From Macrostomum hystrix (lineage: Eukaryota; Platyhelminthes; Macrostomidae): a stretch of 64,000 bases of DNA. Of this stretch, positions 14,401 through 23,352 are shown piece by piece (within the stretch, counting starts at the first letter, position 1; each line of letters begins with the position of its first letter). The stretch spans positions 6,527,501 to 6,591,500 of the forward strand of contig CATNEN010000002.1 of assembly GCA_950097015.1 (NCBI GenBank), read 5' to 3'. Both the position numbers and the translations under genes were made by a program. Below the pieces are notes generated by a model. The model was not told where the DNA came from. It worked only from the letters and a program-made list of their open reading frames with translations, and did no database searches.

Positions 14401-17400
14401 ATTTGATTTGAGTTATCCGTTATCTTTCGGAGGTAACGAAGAAGACGCCCTTCAGGAGGACCTATCAGAGATATACAAGAGAGATTTCAATTGTTCACTA
14501 GGGCGCACGTTTCTATTGTGAATTCCGAGCTCGAGGAAACCGAAAAGTAATCTGATTCGCTCTCGTCATTTATTGGCCAACAGACAAACTCAAGCAGCTG
14601 CCAAGAAGACAAAGAAGACAAGACTACAAAGACTCAAGAAACGTAGACTCGAAACCTCACGGTCGACCAGAACAAGAAGAAGGAGAACTTACCGGACTAC
14701 AAGGATCCAGAAGACTATAAACTACTTAAGGAAGAAGAAGCAATCGCAGTAAGTGTCACGTGACTGTTATAAATTCCTAGGCAATTGTTCCCCATTGTCT
14801 AGAAGTGGGAGTTTCGTGTGTCTGATCAACACGCAAAACTCTTCAGGTTCTGCCTGGGTTTAAAGTACTACCTGTTCATAATCCTACCTGGTTCTTAATC
14901 CTACCTCGTTCATGATCCTACCTGGTTCTTAATCCTACCTGGTTCTTAATCCTACCTGGTTCTTAATCCTACCTGGTTCATGATCCTACCTGGTTCTTAA
15001 TCCTACGTGTTCATAATCCTACCTGGTTCTTAATCCTACCTGGTTCATGATCCTACCTGGTTCTTAATCCTACGTGTTCATAATCCTACCTGGTTCATAA
15101 TCCTACCTGGTTCTTAATCCTACGTGTTCATGATCCTACCTGGTTCTTAATCCTACGTGTTCTTAATCCTACCTGGTTCTTAATCCTACCTGGTTCATGA
15201 TCCTACCTGGTTCTTAATCCTACGTGTTCATAATCCTACCTGGTTCTTAATCCTACCTGGTTCTTAATCCTTCCTGCTTCATAATCCTTCCTGCTTCATA
15301 ATCCTACCTGGTTTAAAGTCATACTTTGTTCATTATCCTACGCTATTAATAATGCCACCTGTTAATAATCCTAATTAATAATTAATAATCCTAACTGATT
15401 CCTAATCCTATCTGATTTGTAATACTACATAATTCACAATTGTACCTGTTTCATTATCCTACCTATTTCATATCCAACCTGATTTATTATCCTACCTGTT
15501 TCATTATCCTAACCTCTTTCATAATCCAACCTGTTTCATAATCCTATGTGTTTCATAATCCTACCTGTTTCATAATCTTACATGATTCATAATCCCTCCT
15601 GGTTCATAATCAACCCGTTTCAGATTGTAAATAATCCATTAGCCGCTTGATTTGTCACTAAATATCTTAATACCATCTCCCCCATCTCATCACAACCTCA
15701 GTGACCGTGCTGGCAATCTTCAGCGATCTCAGAGTGGAGCCAGATCTGTACGCCCTGGTATTCGGCGAGAGCGTCCTTAACGACGCAGTCGCCATCGTCC
15801 TGTCCGAGTCCATCGAAACCTACGATGTTGCCGCCGCCGCGGGCGGTAAAGCCGCCATCGCCGTGCTGAAGGCCATCGGCAGCTTCGCCGGAGTGTTCCT
15901 CGGCGCCATCGGCATCGGCTGCCTGCTGGGATGCCTCACTGCCGCCATCACCAAGTTCACACAGGTGGGCTGGCCTGAATGCACTTAGATATCCAATCAG
16001 CCTTGAGATATCCTATCTCTTATCGAATATCCCATCTCCTTTTATTCATCCCATCCCAATTAGATATAATCCCATCCACATTAGATATCCCATCCTGCAT
16101 TAAACATCCCATCCCACATTATATATCCCAACCCCGTTAGATATCCCATCCTACATTAGATATCCCATCCCACATTAGATATCCCATCCTGCATTAGATA
16201 TTCCATCCTACATTAGATATCCCATCCAGCATTAAACATCCCATCCCACATTAAATATTCCATCCTGCATTAGATATCCCATCCCACATTAGATATCCCA
16301 TCCTACATTAGATATTCCATCCTACATTAGATATCCCATCCTACATTAGATATCCCATCCAGCATTAAACATCCCATCCCACATTAAATATTCCATCCTG
16401 CATTAGATATCCCATCCCACATTAGATATCCCATCCTACATTAGATATCTCATCCTACATTAGATATCCCATCCCACATTATATATCCCAACCCCGTTAG
16501 ATATCCCATCCTACATTAGATATCCCATCCTACATTAGATATCCCATCCCACATTAGATATCCCATCCTACATTAGATATCCCATCCTACATTAGATATC
16601 CCATCCGGCATTAAACATCCCATCCCACATTAAATATTCCATCCTGCATTAGATATCCCATCCCACATTACATATCCCATCCTACATTAGATATCTCATC
16701 CTACATTAGATATCTCATCCTATATTAGATATCTCATCCTACATTAGATATCCCATCCTACATTAGATATCCCATCCCACATTAGATATCTCATCCTACA
16801 TTAGATATCCCATCCTACATTAGATATCTCATCCTACATTAGATATCTCATCCAGCATTAAACATCCCATCCCACATTAAATATTCCATCCTGCATTAGA
16901 TATCCCATCCCACATTAGATATCCCATCCTACATTAGATATCTCATCCTACATTAGATATCCCATCCCACATTATATATCCCAACCCCGTTTGATATCCC
17001 ATCCTACATTAGATATCCCATCCCACATTAGATATCTCATCCTACATTAGATATCCCATCCTACATTAGATATCCCATCCCACATTAGATATCCCATCCT
17101 ACATTAGATATCCCATCCCGCATTAAACATCCCACCCCACATTAGATATCCCATCCCGCATTAAACATCCCGTCCCTATTAGATAATTTTTCCCGAGAGA
17201 GGCCTTACCCTAAACCCCATACTTCCCTTGCCCTCCATACTCGTGCAGGTCCGTGAGCACCCTCTGCTGGAGACCAGCCTGTTTGTTTTGATGAGCTACG
17301 CGACATTCCTGGCTGCCGAGGCTGTGAGAAGCACGGGCATTGTGGCTGTACTGTTCTGCGGCATCTGCCAGGCTCACTACACTTACAATAACCTGTCTGA

Positions 17401-20400
17401 CGAGTCCAAGGCCACCACTGTGTCCTTCTTTCGTCTATTGAATTTCCTGGCGGAGAATTTCACCTTTGTCTATATTGGTGTGAGCGTGTTCACCTACAGC
17501 TCTCACCTGTGGGATCCTGTGTTCATTATGGCGGCCCTACTAGCTATGATTGCCGGCCGGGTGCTCAGCGTCTACCCGCTGTGCTGCCTGCTGAACATCG
17601 GCCGCCGGCGCAGCGGCTGCGCCATCGGCCCCAACCGAATGCACGTCCTGGCCTTCTCCGGCCTTCGCGGCGCGATAGCCTTCGCCTTGGCCATCAGGAA
17701 CACCTCGTCGGACGCTAGGAAAATAATCTTCTCCACCACCCTGATCCTAGTGATGAGCACCGTGCTCATCTGCGGCGGCCTCACCACCCAGATGCTGCAG
17801 TGGATGCGAATCGAGTCAGTGCTATTGTCTTATTTATTAATCCCTCTGAACAATGCGCCGACATGTTAATCCTCGCCTGACATTGCAGAGTGGGCGTCGA
17901 GGAGGAACCGGCCCCCCAGCAACAGCCCGACGGCATGGATGGAGGCTCCGAGGTGCGCACAGAATCCCATTGTCTCTGAATCCCTTTCTTTTTTAAGCTC
18001 CAATGACTTTTGAAACCTCTGAAGACTCATTTTTTCTGAAATCCTATTCCATTTCAAATCCCATTTAGTTTTTAAATCCCATTTAGTATCAAATCCCATT
18101 TAGTTTTAAATCCCATTTAGTTTCAAATCCCATTTAGTTTTAAATCCCATTTAGTTTTAAATCCCATTTAGTTTTAAATCCCATTTAGTTTTAAATCCCA
18201 TTTAGTATCAAATCCCATTTAGTTTTAAATCCCATTTAGTTTTAAATCCCATTTAGTTTTAAATCCCATTTAGTTTTTAAATCCCATTTAGTTTTAAATC
18301 CCATTTAGTTTTAAATCCCATTTAGTTTTAAATCCCATTTAGTTTTAAATCCCATTTAGTTTTAAATCCCATTTAGTTTTAAATCCCATTTAGTATCAAA
18401 TCCCATTTAGTTTTAAATCCCATTTAGTTTTAAATCCCATTTAGTTTTTAAATCCCATTTAGTATCAAATCCCATTTAGTTTTTAAATCCCATTTAGTTT
18501 TAAATCCCATTTAGTTTTAAATCCCATTTAGTTTTAAATCCCATTTAGTTTTAAATCCCATTTAGTTTTTAAATCCCATTTAGTATCAAATCCCATTTAG
18601 TTTTAAATCCCATTTAGTTTTTAAATCCCATTTAGTATCAAATCCCATTTAGTGTCAAATCCCATTTAGTTTTAAATCCCATCTATTAAAAAATCCGAGT
18701 CCGTTAGAAATCATATTTTATCTGTAGTCCAGTTCTTTAATCTTATTTATTTAGTATCCAATTCCGATAAAAAATCACTTTTTAACTGAAATCCTACCTT
18801 AGCAACTAAAAAATCCTAGTCTTTTGAATTTGCTAGTTAAACTCTCATCCTGTATTTATCCTAATTCAACTGATATCACATGTACAAGTAAATCACCTGT
18901 CGCCTAGCTCGTTATCCGAATTTATATTTATTTTAGTCACAGGTGCTCGCTCGGGAACCGAACATACGCGATCGCTCCTGCATCGCGATTTCCTGGCGGA
19001 AATTCGACAACAAGTGAGCCGTTTTTTCGTGTTAAACCTCCTCCCTTCATCTCCAATCACCAGATCCATTCATCACCGATCACCAGATCCATTCATCACC
19101 GATCACCAGACCCCTTCATCTCTGATCACTAGATCCCTTCATCTCCCATCACCAGATCCCTTCATTTCTGATCACCAGATCCCTTCATTTCTGATCACTA
19201 GATCCCTTCATCTCCCATCACCAGATCCCTTCATTTCTGATCACCAGATCCCTTCATTTCTGATCACTAGATCCCTTCATCTCCCATCACCAGATCCCTT
19301 CATTTCTGATCACTAGATCCCTTCATCTCCCATCACCAGATCCCTTCATTTCTGATCACCAGATCCCTTCATTTCTGATCACTAGATCCCTTCATCTCCC
19401 ATCACCAGATCCCTTCATTTCTGATCACCAGATCCCTTCATTTCTGATCACTAGATCCCTTCATCTCCCATCACCAGATCCCTTCATTTCTGATCACCAG
19501 ATCCCTTCATTTCTGATCACTAGATCCCTTCATCTCCCATCACCAGATCCCTTCATTTCTGATCACCAGATCCCTTCATTTCTGATCACTAGATCCCTTC
19601 ATCTCCCATCACCAGATCCCTTCATTTCTGATCACTAGATCCCTTCATCTCCCATCACCAGATCCCTTCATTTCTGATCACCAGATCCCTTCATTTCTGA
19701 TCACTAGATCCCTTCATCTCCCATCACCAGATCCCTTCATTTCTGATCACCAGATCCCTTCATTTCTGATCACTAGATCCCTTCATCTCCCATCACCAGA
19801 TCCCTTCATTTCTGATCACCAGATCCCTTCATTTCTGATCACTAGATCCCTTCATCTCCCATCACCAGATCCCTTCATTTCTGATCACCAGATCCCTTCA
19901 TTTCTGATCACTAGATCCCTTCATCTCCCATCACCAGATCCCTTCATTTCTGATCACTAGATCCCTTCATCTCCCATCACCAGATCCCTTCATTTCTGAT
20001 CACCAGATCCCTTCATTTCTGATCACCAGATCCCTTCATTTCTGATCACTAGATCCCTTCATCTCCCATCACCAGATCCCTTCATTTCTGATCACCAGAT
20101 CCCTTCATTTCTGATCACTAGATCCCTTCATCTCCCATCACCAGATCCCTTCATTTCTGATCACCAGATCCCTTCATTTCTGATCACTAGATCCCTTCAT
20201 CTCCCATCACCAGATCCCTTCATTTCTGATCACCAGATCCCTTCATTTCTGATCACTAGATCCCTTCATCTCCCATCACCAGATCCCTTCATTTCTGATC
20301 ACCAGATCCCTTCATTTCTGATCACTAGATCCCTTCATCTCCCATCACCAGATCCCTTCATTTCTGATCACCAGATCCCTTCATTTCTGATCACTAGATC

Positions 20401-20807
20401 CCTTCATCTCCCATCACCAGATCCCTTCATCTCCAATCTCCAGATCCCTACATCCCCAATGCCGCATCCCAGATCATCGCGCTGTAGCACAGAGACTCCT
20501 AACCCGCAGTTTCCTGAAGCCGCTGCTCACAAATGCTCGGCCACTGCTCACCGAGACCTGCTGCGGCTGCTGCCTTCCACTGGCTCGCCTGCTCACCACC
20601 AATGAGCAGTTGACTCAGGCCGCCGTTCATCGGGACTTGTACTCGGGCGGCCAGGAAGACACGGACATCATTGTGCCGACGGATAGCGGATCACCCGGCT
20701 TCGATGCAGGACACGTGAACAAGGCCGGGCCCGCGCTGCAGGTTGCCATGCCAACCGGCAACGACGGAGATAACAACAACGGCGCCGCTTCGCCGGCCCT
20801 GTTCTAG
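2422..20807 (+). CDS. endosomal Na+/H+ exchanger, NHE6/7/9 type (3' eight exons)
   Basis: Eight exons encode the last 580 residues of an SLC9A6/7/9-type exchanger: 2422-2717, 7309-7385, 7471-7574, 15702-15964, 17249-17814, 17889-17952, 18937-19013 and 20510-20807. All junctions are GT-AG and phases agree throughout (1745 nt = 2 + 581 codons). Family hallmarks are [17 protein letters not shown], the ATDP/VTVLAIF region split by an intron, [50 protein letters not shown] and [15 protein letters not shown]. The tail after the transmembrane domain retains a [15 protein letters not shown] block known in the vertebrate proteins. The family exchanges luminal H+ for Na+/K+ in recycling and late endosomes. 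Roughly 80-100 N-terminal residues with the first membrane segment lie upstream of the window or were not found. The ninth-base choice at exon 7 is ambiguous (18937 or 18943). Introns contain an LTR element and five tandem arrays. Confidence 0.93.
2776..7280. repeat. 4.5 kb tandem array, 38-bp unit with higher-order pattern
   Basis: About 118 copies of a 38-bp unit built around AATCTAGATCTTATATT and GGGATGTGGGATTAGAG fill the intron between exchanger exons 1 and 2 of this window. Variants recur in order: a 4-bp GATC insertion giving ATCGATCTAGATC, a form with GAGACGAATC, and forms with GGAACAG or GGGATAAG. The insertion variant recurs near 3018, 3480, 3748, 3942, 4407, 4672, 5057 and 5327, so blocks of about 7 and 12 units were themselves duplicated. 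Confidence 0.97.
7624..8657 (+). repeat. 5' LTR
   Basis: 1034 bp, TG...CA termini, TATAAATA at 7963-7970, and good splice donors at 8071 (GTAAGC) and 8561 (GTAAGT) downstream of the expected start site. The donors suggest spliced subgenomic RNAs could serve the distal RING genes. Confidence 0.95.
7963..7970 (+). promoter_or_regulatory. LTR TATA box
   Basis: TATAAATA at LTR position 340, repeated at 14151-14158 in the 3' LTR. Transcription would start near 7995, making the first 370 bp U3. Confidence 0.6.
8660..8676 (+). promoter_or_regulatory. candidate tRNA primer-binding site
   Basis: TGGTGATCTCGCCCAGG starts two bases after the 5' LTR and begins with the TGG expected opposite a tRNA CCA end. 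I cannot name the tRNA. Confidence 0.45.
8677..9191. other. element leader between primer site and Gag
   Basis: AT-rich untranslated leader with an A-run near 8745, and a (CA)n tract near 9070-9095. I see no conserved gene. Confidence 0.5.
9192..11963 (+). CDS. Gag / envelope-like / integrase-tail fusion ORF of LTR element
   Basis: From the first ATG (9192) the frame gives 923 residues; the open frame begins slightly earlier without an ATG. Residues 1-205 are a helical Gag-type region. One CCHC knuckle lies at about 245-258 ([14 protein letters not shown]). A Gln/Asn/Arg-rich then acidic, disordered linker follows to about 660. Residues about 672-690 form a hydrophobic membrane segment after a KKKKR stretch. 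A region with CPTD, three further cysteines and an NQT sequon (about 697-810) resembles the start of invertebrate retroelement glycoproteins of the phlebovirus-glycoprotein-like kind. The end (about 822-875, with KYKGPFRVT and VHIQRLKRI) resembles the C-terminal tail of integrase, and the last residues read YNLRPR. Protease, RT, RNase H and integrase core are missing, and the envelope-like and integrase-tail parts are in an unusual order. The envelope-like assignment is the least certain. Confidence 0.75.
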   Translation: MARRNYQVHRDIKETVGMYTMDKDFNTFIDHFDLVSREYGLQNAEKALLLPPLLQGTAREIYGKLTAAVQQDYQALVTQLRAQFARCGTNRSVLLHKLHNRKMSPTESFLTFVDDIRKIIKALHQPPPLDQGAQPIGPAESAARERQRLEDREQSLILHVINNAQPTLRDRLLRETINTEEQLLRCGMQWEASAPLMTTHNSDTTQLAEQLSKLMQQHQTSAIVPQQQRYSYPQPQQRYLHTSTCYTCGRIGHYARDCRSRGNPRSYNDNRQTNWTRPPRQLSNRNWTNSRQQDSRPSNAIVPYRQQRNPPPPRQPTQVRRQYTQAIEPEYTQTIEPKFKIEDLMPDFSVNVLDELEKQKKEQEINDLHLDNDGAAYITIIESDHSKEPPMPQKETEDTEENNFYYNNESTQEIQNDNTSNDSSCIMGSLFEELSIPSPRESVAFNTCQHIERKQVQQQIKGLFKIPTMSDLSKILQNKEGIDELSTSTEKNNEDHSATNSHNTSEESISMLQILVDDIDLTETPPSTPKYKPDPEYENITHVNSSEGQNGHDKAVNTESYYSKHDRSSQTKSDYNTSMENDDDHIYDEPTTWIDMRTDTTSTVLQTLNTPLTFDMKQPTWYNQQTRPSGCNNPWHFSMRLTPPIGETEDQRYSINTNKPTPPTKVKKKKRHILIRWLFSAIVMLLLPTVVPSSVPMICPTDANIQPVIYKIPTEIKCSYFKTNQTKPIPLTIDVYKANTKKHRQYGIICFRDKHELEKVWYIQWNRIRFWQTALPVTQEECLQWNQTLFSKDGELHADEKIGNSQLFRTKNSANGRYVHWNEYIWPRYTTHKHAFKYKGPFRVTAMISATTARLANIQDPHQPQFYVHIQRLKRITKDTTFLPTLQNPDHTKTTNKHIATAHAETQTTNTPPNNHTYNLRPR
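12094..12744 (+). CDS. double-RING zinc-finger protein A of LTR element
   Basis: An intact frame of 216 residues with a well-placed ATG (ACCATGG). Two consecutive RING-type modules fill residues 1-90. The first opens CPVC, continues with [11 protein letters not shown] and closes CPLC. The second opens CMIC, has [11 protein letters not shown] and closes CPVC. The C-x3-H-x2-C-x2-C core resembles SIAH-type RING-HC fingers. The remaining 125 residues have no zinc ligand pattern and contain LLKAWPIPR. The neighbour at 12766 is a paralogue with the same two modules and a matching KTWPTP motif, and only 21 bp separate the two frames. RING proteins are usually E3 ubiquitin ligases; a role for this one in element biology or host-factor turnover is inference. 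It may be translated from a spliced RNA using an LTR donor. Confidence 0.75.
   Translation: MDCPVCLEEFSCKLPCICVNKHHVCGSCLSLAHYKKPLKNCPLCRGNLRQCMICNSWRTVQYCQNQHFMCPQCIKKFAYRAIFQCPVCNNTPLLVIYNKFARIKPNYGCQLHPLTYTLFSSNKIIQLLKAWPIPRIAHKTRKNIVRYSLQYGPELRQLSIHDIAQKLFNLVDDMNLHPCPIFCTILPTLILRNEDLSYLLPPHESYEYVNSDQEVH
12766..13389 (+). CDS. double-RING zinc-finger protein B of LTR element
   Basis: An intact frame of 207 residues, paralogous to the gene just upstream. Module 1 has [15 protein letters not shown] and CPIC. Module 2 has [15 protein letters not shown] and CPDC. All eight ligand positions of both modules are present. The C-terminal part carries [10 protein letters not shown] at the place where the sister protein has LLKAWPIPR. 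The pair therefore arose by tandem duplication, and sequence divergence shows that the duplication is much older than this insertion. Codon use is less AT-rich than in protein A. The likely biochemical role is E2 binding and ubiquitin transfer; substrate unknown. Retention of two open copies in an element without pol suggests they are useful to it. Confidence 0.75.
   Translation: MPDCPICLDEQTTLMPICEVGHGTCQQCETAAKQTGNPIRTCPICCRDRVHCLICGNQPQIQICDNRHWSCFTCLEALGSRNIDKCPDCFLRMRAEPLATVQLTPVAVDLLLMNVHDMEPQELRETIKTWPTPLRCQQHRQYLLQLGEHLTRRAEIVTDTEAYLYILEHTEDPAYLQLYKLFWPIAILTVKTQAQIHEYIRHQFSLE
13390..13811. other. element 3' untranslated region and polypurine tract
   Basis: A short frame at 13402-13650 lacks an ATG and any motif, so I leave it uncalled. 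AAAAAAGGGAGATA at about 13797-13810 is the likely plus-strand primer next to the 3' LTR. Confidence 0.55.
13812..14845 (+). repeat. 3' LTR
   Basis: 1034 bp, same length as the 5' LTR and with no difference that I can see reading the two together. Confidence 0.95.
14850..15640. repeat. 17-bp tandem array decaying into AT-rich DNA
   Basis: The unit TCCTACCTGGTTCTTAA, with CATGA or CATAA variants and a shorter TACGTG form, is regular to about 15300 and degenerate to about 15640. It lies in the intron between the LTR element and the exon at 15702. Confidence 0.9.
16050..17190. repeat. 19-bp tandem array
   Basis: About 60 copies of CCCATCCTACATTAGATAT with CCCAC, CTGC and TTAAAC variants fill the intron between exons 15702-15964 and 17249-17814. 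Confidence 0.95.
18046..18682. repeat. 17-bp tandem array
   Basis: About 37 copies of AAATCCCATTTAGTTTT, sometimes AGTATC or one extra T, in the intron between exons 17889-17952 and 18937-19013. Confidence 0.95.
19055..20445. repeat. 23-bp array organised as 69-bp trimers
   Basis: The unit GATCACCAGATCCCTTCATTT occurs in three alternating forms (CACTAG...CTCCC, CCATCACCAG, TTCTGATCACCAG), giving a 69-bp higher-order unit repeated about 19 times in the last exchanger intron. A few places drop one of the three. Confidence 0.95.
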
Positions 20808-21655
20808 TTCGCTGTAGTGGCCTCCTAAAAATAGACAGCAGTGCCAGAATTTGCTTGCTATAAATTAGCTTTTTCTCAACTGTTCTATCTTGTAGAAGCA
20901 ATCTCATTCATTTTCCTTGTCTATCCAGTGATTAATGTGTCTTTTTTATTTTTTTTACTTTTTATACAACTTTTTATACTTATACTACTACTCATAGTAG
21001 TTGAAAAACACACTAGCTAACGATCCACGTGTCTTTGCGCGATTGCACAGCCTTTATTGTTTTATAAAACCTAGCTGTATCAGCTCACCTAACACCTGCA
21101 TATACTAAAAGTACATTGTGGAGTTTAGAACCTCTAGGGTCGGATTCTTTCCGATCGTCACATGCTAACTATTCATTTTAGACATCTCTTTTTATTATCA
21201 TTTTTGCCTCACTCTCTTGTTAATATTTTAGTGTTCGTTTATTTAATTTTTTTCCAGAATTTCAGTTTTGTTTTATTGCAACCACGGAGTTTTACAATGA
21301 CGTGAGGCGGCACACGTCTAGAGCTTTTTTGTTTGTTAATCTGATTGTTTTATAAACTCTGACTATTGTGATTTAGTTTCGGCACATACTTTATTGTATT
21401 CATTCATTTTTCATAGTAAATTTTTCTTACGTTTTGTCATGACAAGCCAGCACTAAACACATTCACATCTTTTGTTTCAAAATTAAAGGCTTGATCTTTC
21501 TATCTCTCTGTGTTGTCAGATTTTTATAGATTATACAGTTTTAATAAACAGTTTACTTTTTTTCTTATCGTCCTTTGAAACAAAAAAGTCGTCTGTTTTT
21601 TACTTTAAAACGAATGAGCTGGTTCTGATTTAGTTCATAATTATTAGGGTCGCTA
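20808..21655 (+). other. exchanger 3' untranslated region and spacer
   Basis: AT-rich, no gene. AATAAA at 21543-21548 is a good polyadenylation signal for the exchanger, giving a 3' UTR of about 750 bases. Confidence 0.55.
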
Positions 21656-21670
21656 ATGGGCGAAGGTTTG

Positions 21671-21744
21671 GTCACGTGATGCTTCGGTTACGTGATGTTT
21701 CGGTCACGTGATGTTTCGGTCACGTGATGTTTCAGTCACGTGAT
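21671..21744 (+). promoter_or_regulatory. five CACGTG-type boxes at exact 16-bp spacing
   Basis: GTCACGTGAT starts at 21671, 21703, 21719 and 21735; the copy at 21687 is GTTACGTGAT. Spacers read G(C/T)TTCG or TTTCAG. The array lies 99-172 bp before the ATG of the CYB561D2-like gene. CACGTG is the E-box of bHLH-ZIP factors, and GTCACGTGA is the core of the CLEAR element bound by TFEB/MITF factors. Confidence 0.65.
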
Positions 21745-21842
21745 GATTTCCGTGTTTTATATTTTATTTAAGTTCATATTCTTTACTTTCTACTGCCAGT
21801 AGCTGATCGCTCGCCAACATTCCATCTTGCAGCGCAGCAGCA

Positions 21843-22517
21843 ATGGTGTCTCATTTCCTGTGCCTCTTATTGGTCGGCTTCTTAGTGTACACCGCCCAGC
21901 CGGGCAGCAGCACATTCAGCTGGCACCCGACCCTCATGTCTGTGGCATTCGGCCTCCTGCTATTCCAGGGCGTCCTGTCCTTCAACCGCCAGTCGTCCTT
22001 TTTTGCCGGCAATCGTGAGCGCCAGACTAACGCCCACGCACTGCTGAACTGGGCCGCCCTGGCCGCCTCCCTGACTGGCGGCTACTTCGTCTGGCGCAGC
22101 AAGGAGGAGCGCGGCCGCCCGCACCTTACTAGCTGGCACTCGTGGATTGGCGCCCTGTGCAATGTCTACCTGCTGGTGCAGTGCCTGGGCGGCGTTGCCA
22201 CCCGCCTGCGCATTGGCGGTGTCCGGCCGGCCGACATGAAGCTGTACCACGCCACCAGCGGCACCTTCATGTTCACCTGCGCCTGCGCCGCCCTGGCCAG
22301 CGGCATGTGGTCTGACTGGTTCAGCGGTCAAGTCACCGGCACCGCCTGGTACGCCTGCTTTGTGTCCGCCTTCCTGCTGGGATCCATTGTGTGCAAACAG
22401 GTGTGCGATCACTACCTGCCTAAACTCACCGCCGGCAGAGCCGCTGATCAGCAGCAGCAGCAGCAGCAAAAGCAGGCAGCGGGCAGCAAGTCTGGAAAAG
22501 GCAGCAAAGCCAAGTAG
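21843..22517 (+). CDS. cytochrome b561 domain protein, CYB561D2-like
   Basis: Intact 224-residue frame without introns. Hydrophobic segments at about 5-18, 30-46, 66-84, 100-120, 138-158 and 170-188 give the six-helix b561 fold. Four haem-ligand histidines fall at residues 28 (SWHP), 65, 99 (SWHSWIG) and 136 (LYHATSG); their spacing of 37, 34 and 37 is close to that in human CYB561D2. PGSSTFSWHPTLMS and KLYHATSG are family signatures. The family moves electrons across endomembranes, from cytosolic ascorbate to ferric iron. The tail has a Gln run and a lysine-rich cytosolic end (KSGKGSKAK). ATG 21843 is the only candidate; CTTGCAG ten bases before it is a splice-acceptor-like site. Five CLEAR-like boxes precede it. 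Confidence 0.93.
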   Translation: MVSHFLCLLLVGFLVYTAQPGSSTFSWHPTLMSVAFGLLLFQGVLSFNRQSSFFAGNRERQTNAHALLNWAALAASLTGGYFVWRSKEERGRPHLTSWHSWIGALCNVYLLVQCLGGVATRLRIGGVRPADMKLYHATSGTFMFTCACAALASGMWSDWFSGQVTGTAWYACFVSAFLLGSIVCKQVCDHYLPKLTAGRAADQQQQQQQKQAAGSKSGKGSKAK

Positions 22518-23352
22518 ACCATTATTAACTAATTTAAGTTGATAGTTTACTTTTGATTGTGCCATTAATATCCAACCTGACATTGCGACTCTGGCTCAGA
22601 TTACATTTTCTAGGAAACATTTTGTGGTTTATTTTTGTTTTGATGTCATTTTAATTTACAATTTAGATTTACAAAAATTGGCACAATCAATTCATTTGTT
22701 GTCTGATCTTTTCATTAACATCAAATTAGCACTTTTACCAAATAGGTTTTTAGCTATCTAAGCTTTTCGTTCTGCTGTTAACTAAAAATACCATTGATTT
22801 AGATTTCAGTCTGACTTTAATATCGCTTGATTTTTGTCTTATTAGCTTCTAGATTGTTTAAAATAAACTAAACTAAAGTTTAGTCAATGACGAATGGATT
22901 TACTGAATGACGTCATGATTTTTTGCACAAGTTTAGGCTATTAAGTTTAATTCATTTGTAATTTTACAATATTTATCTGTCTATTCAAATTTGTTGCTTT
23001 TTGTTTTAATCCATTTCATTGTGCATTAACTTTTAAACGCTCGACAGTGTCACGTATGCCATGAATTGACAGGTGATTTTTAACGACCAAAAATCCTTTA
23101 ATTGAATTGAACAATGAACCACATTTGATCAAGTCCGTAGGCTGTTTGCGAAATATTATTGGACCAGTTTTTGTTGTTCTTATTTAATCGCTGCTCCAGA
23201 AAATAATGACCGTTTTTCTTAAAAGTCCACCTTATGGATGAAAATATATTCCGTCCTTTACGTTAGGTTTAAAACGTAAGTTAAAAAACTTTATTTAAAA
23301 ATGAAAAAATTAACAATTTAATCAATCTAAAATAGTTAACAATAATAGCAGA
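22518..23352. other. AT-rich spacer
   Basis: 3' UTR of the b561 gene and spacer before the RRP15-like gene. I see no gene or array. Confidence 0.5.

Larger units (their letters stand above)
7624..14845 (+). mobile_element. LTR retroelement lacking pol, with two RING genes
   Basis: Two direct repeats of 1034 bp (7624-8657 and 13812-14845) begin TGTAGAGAG and end CTCTTCA. The element is flanked by a 4-bp duplication GGTT (7620-7623 and 14846-14849). It inserted sense into a phase-1 exchanger intron. The 5154-bp internal region holds a Gag/envelope-like/integrase-tail ORF (9192-11963), two RING-type genes (12094-12744, 12766-13389) and an A-rich then GGGAGATA purine tract just before the 3' LTR. 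No reverse transcriptase, RNase H, protease or integrase core is present, so it must depend on enzymes from a relative. Read side by side the LTRs show no difference, which implies a very recent insertion. The family cannot be fixed without pol; the 4-bp duplication fits Ty3/gypsy-like elements. Confidence 0.93.
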
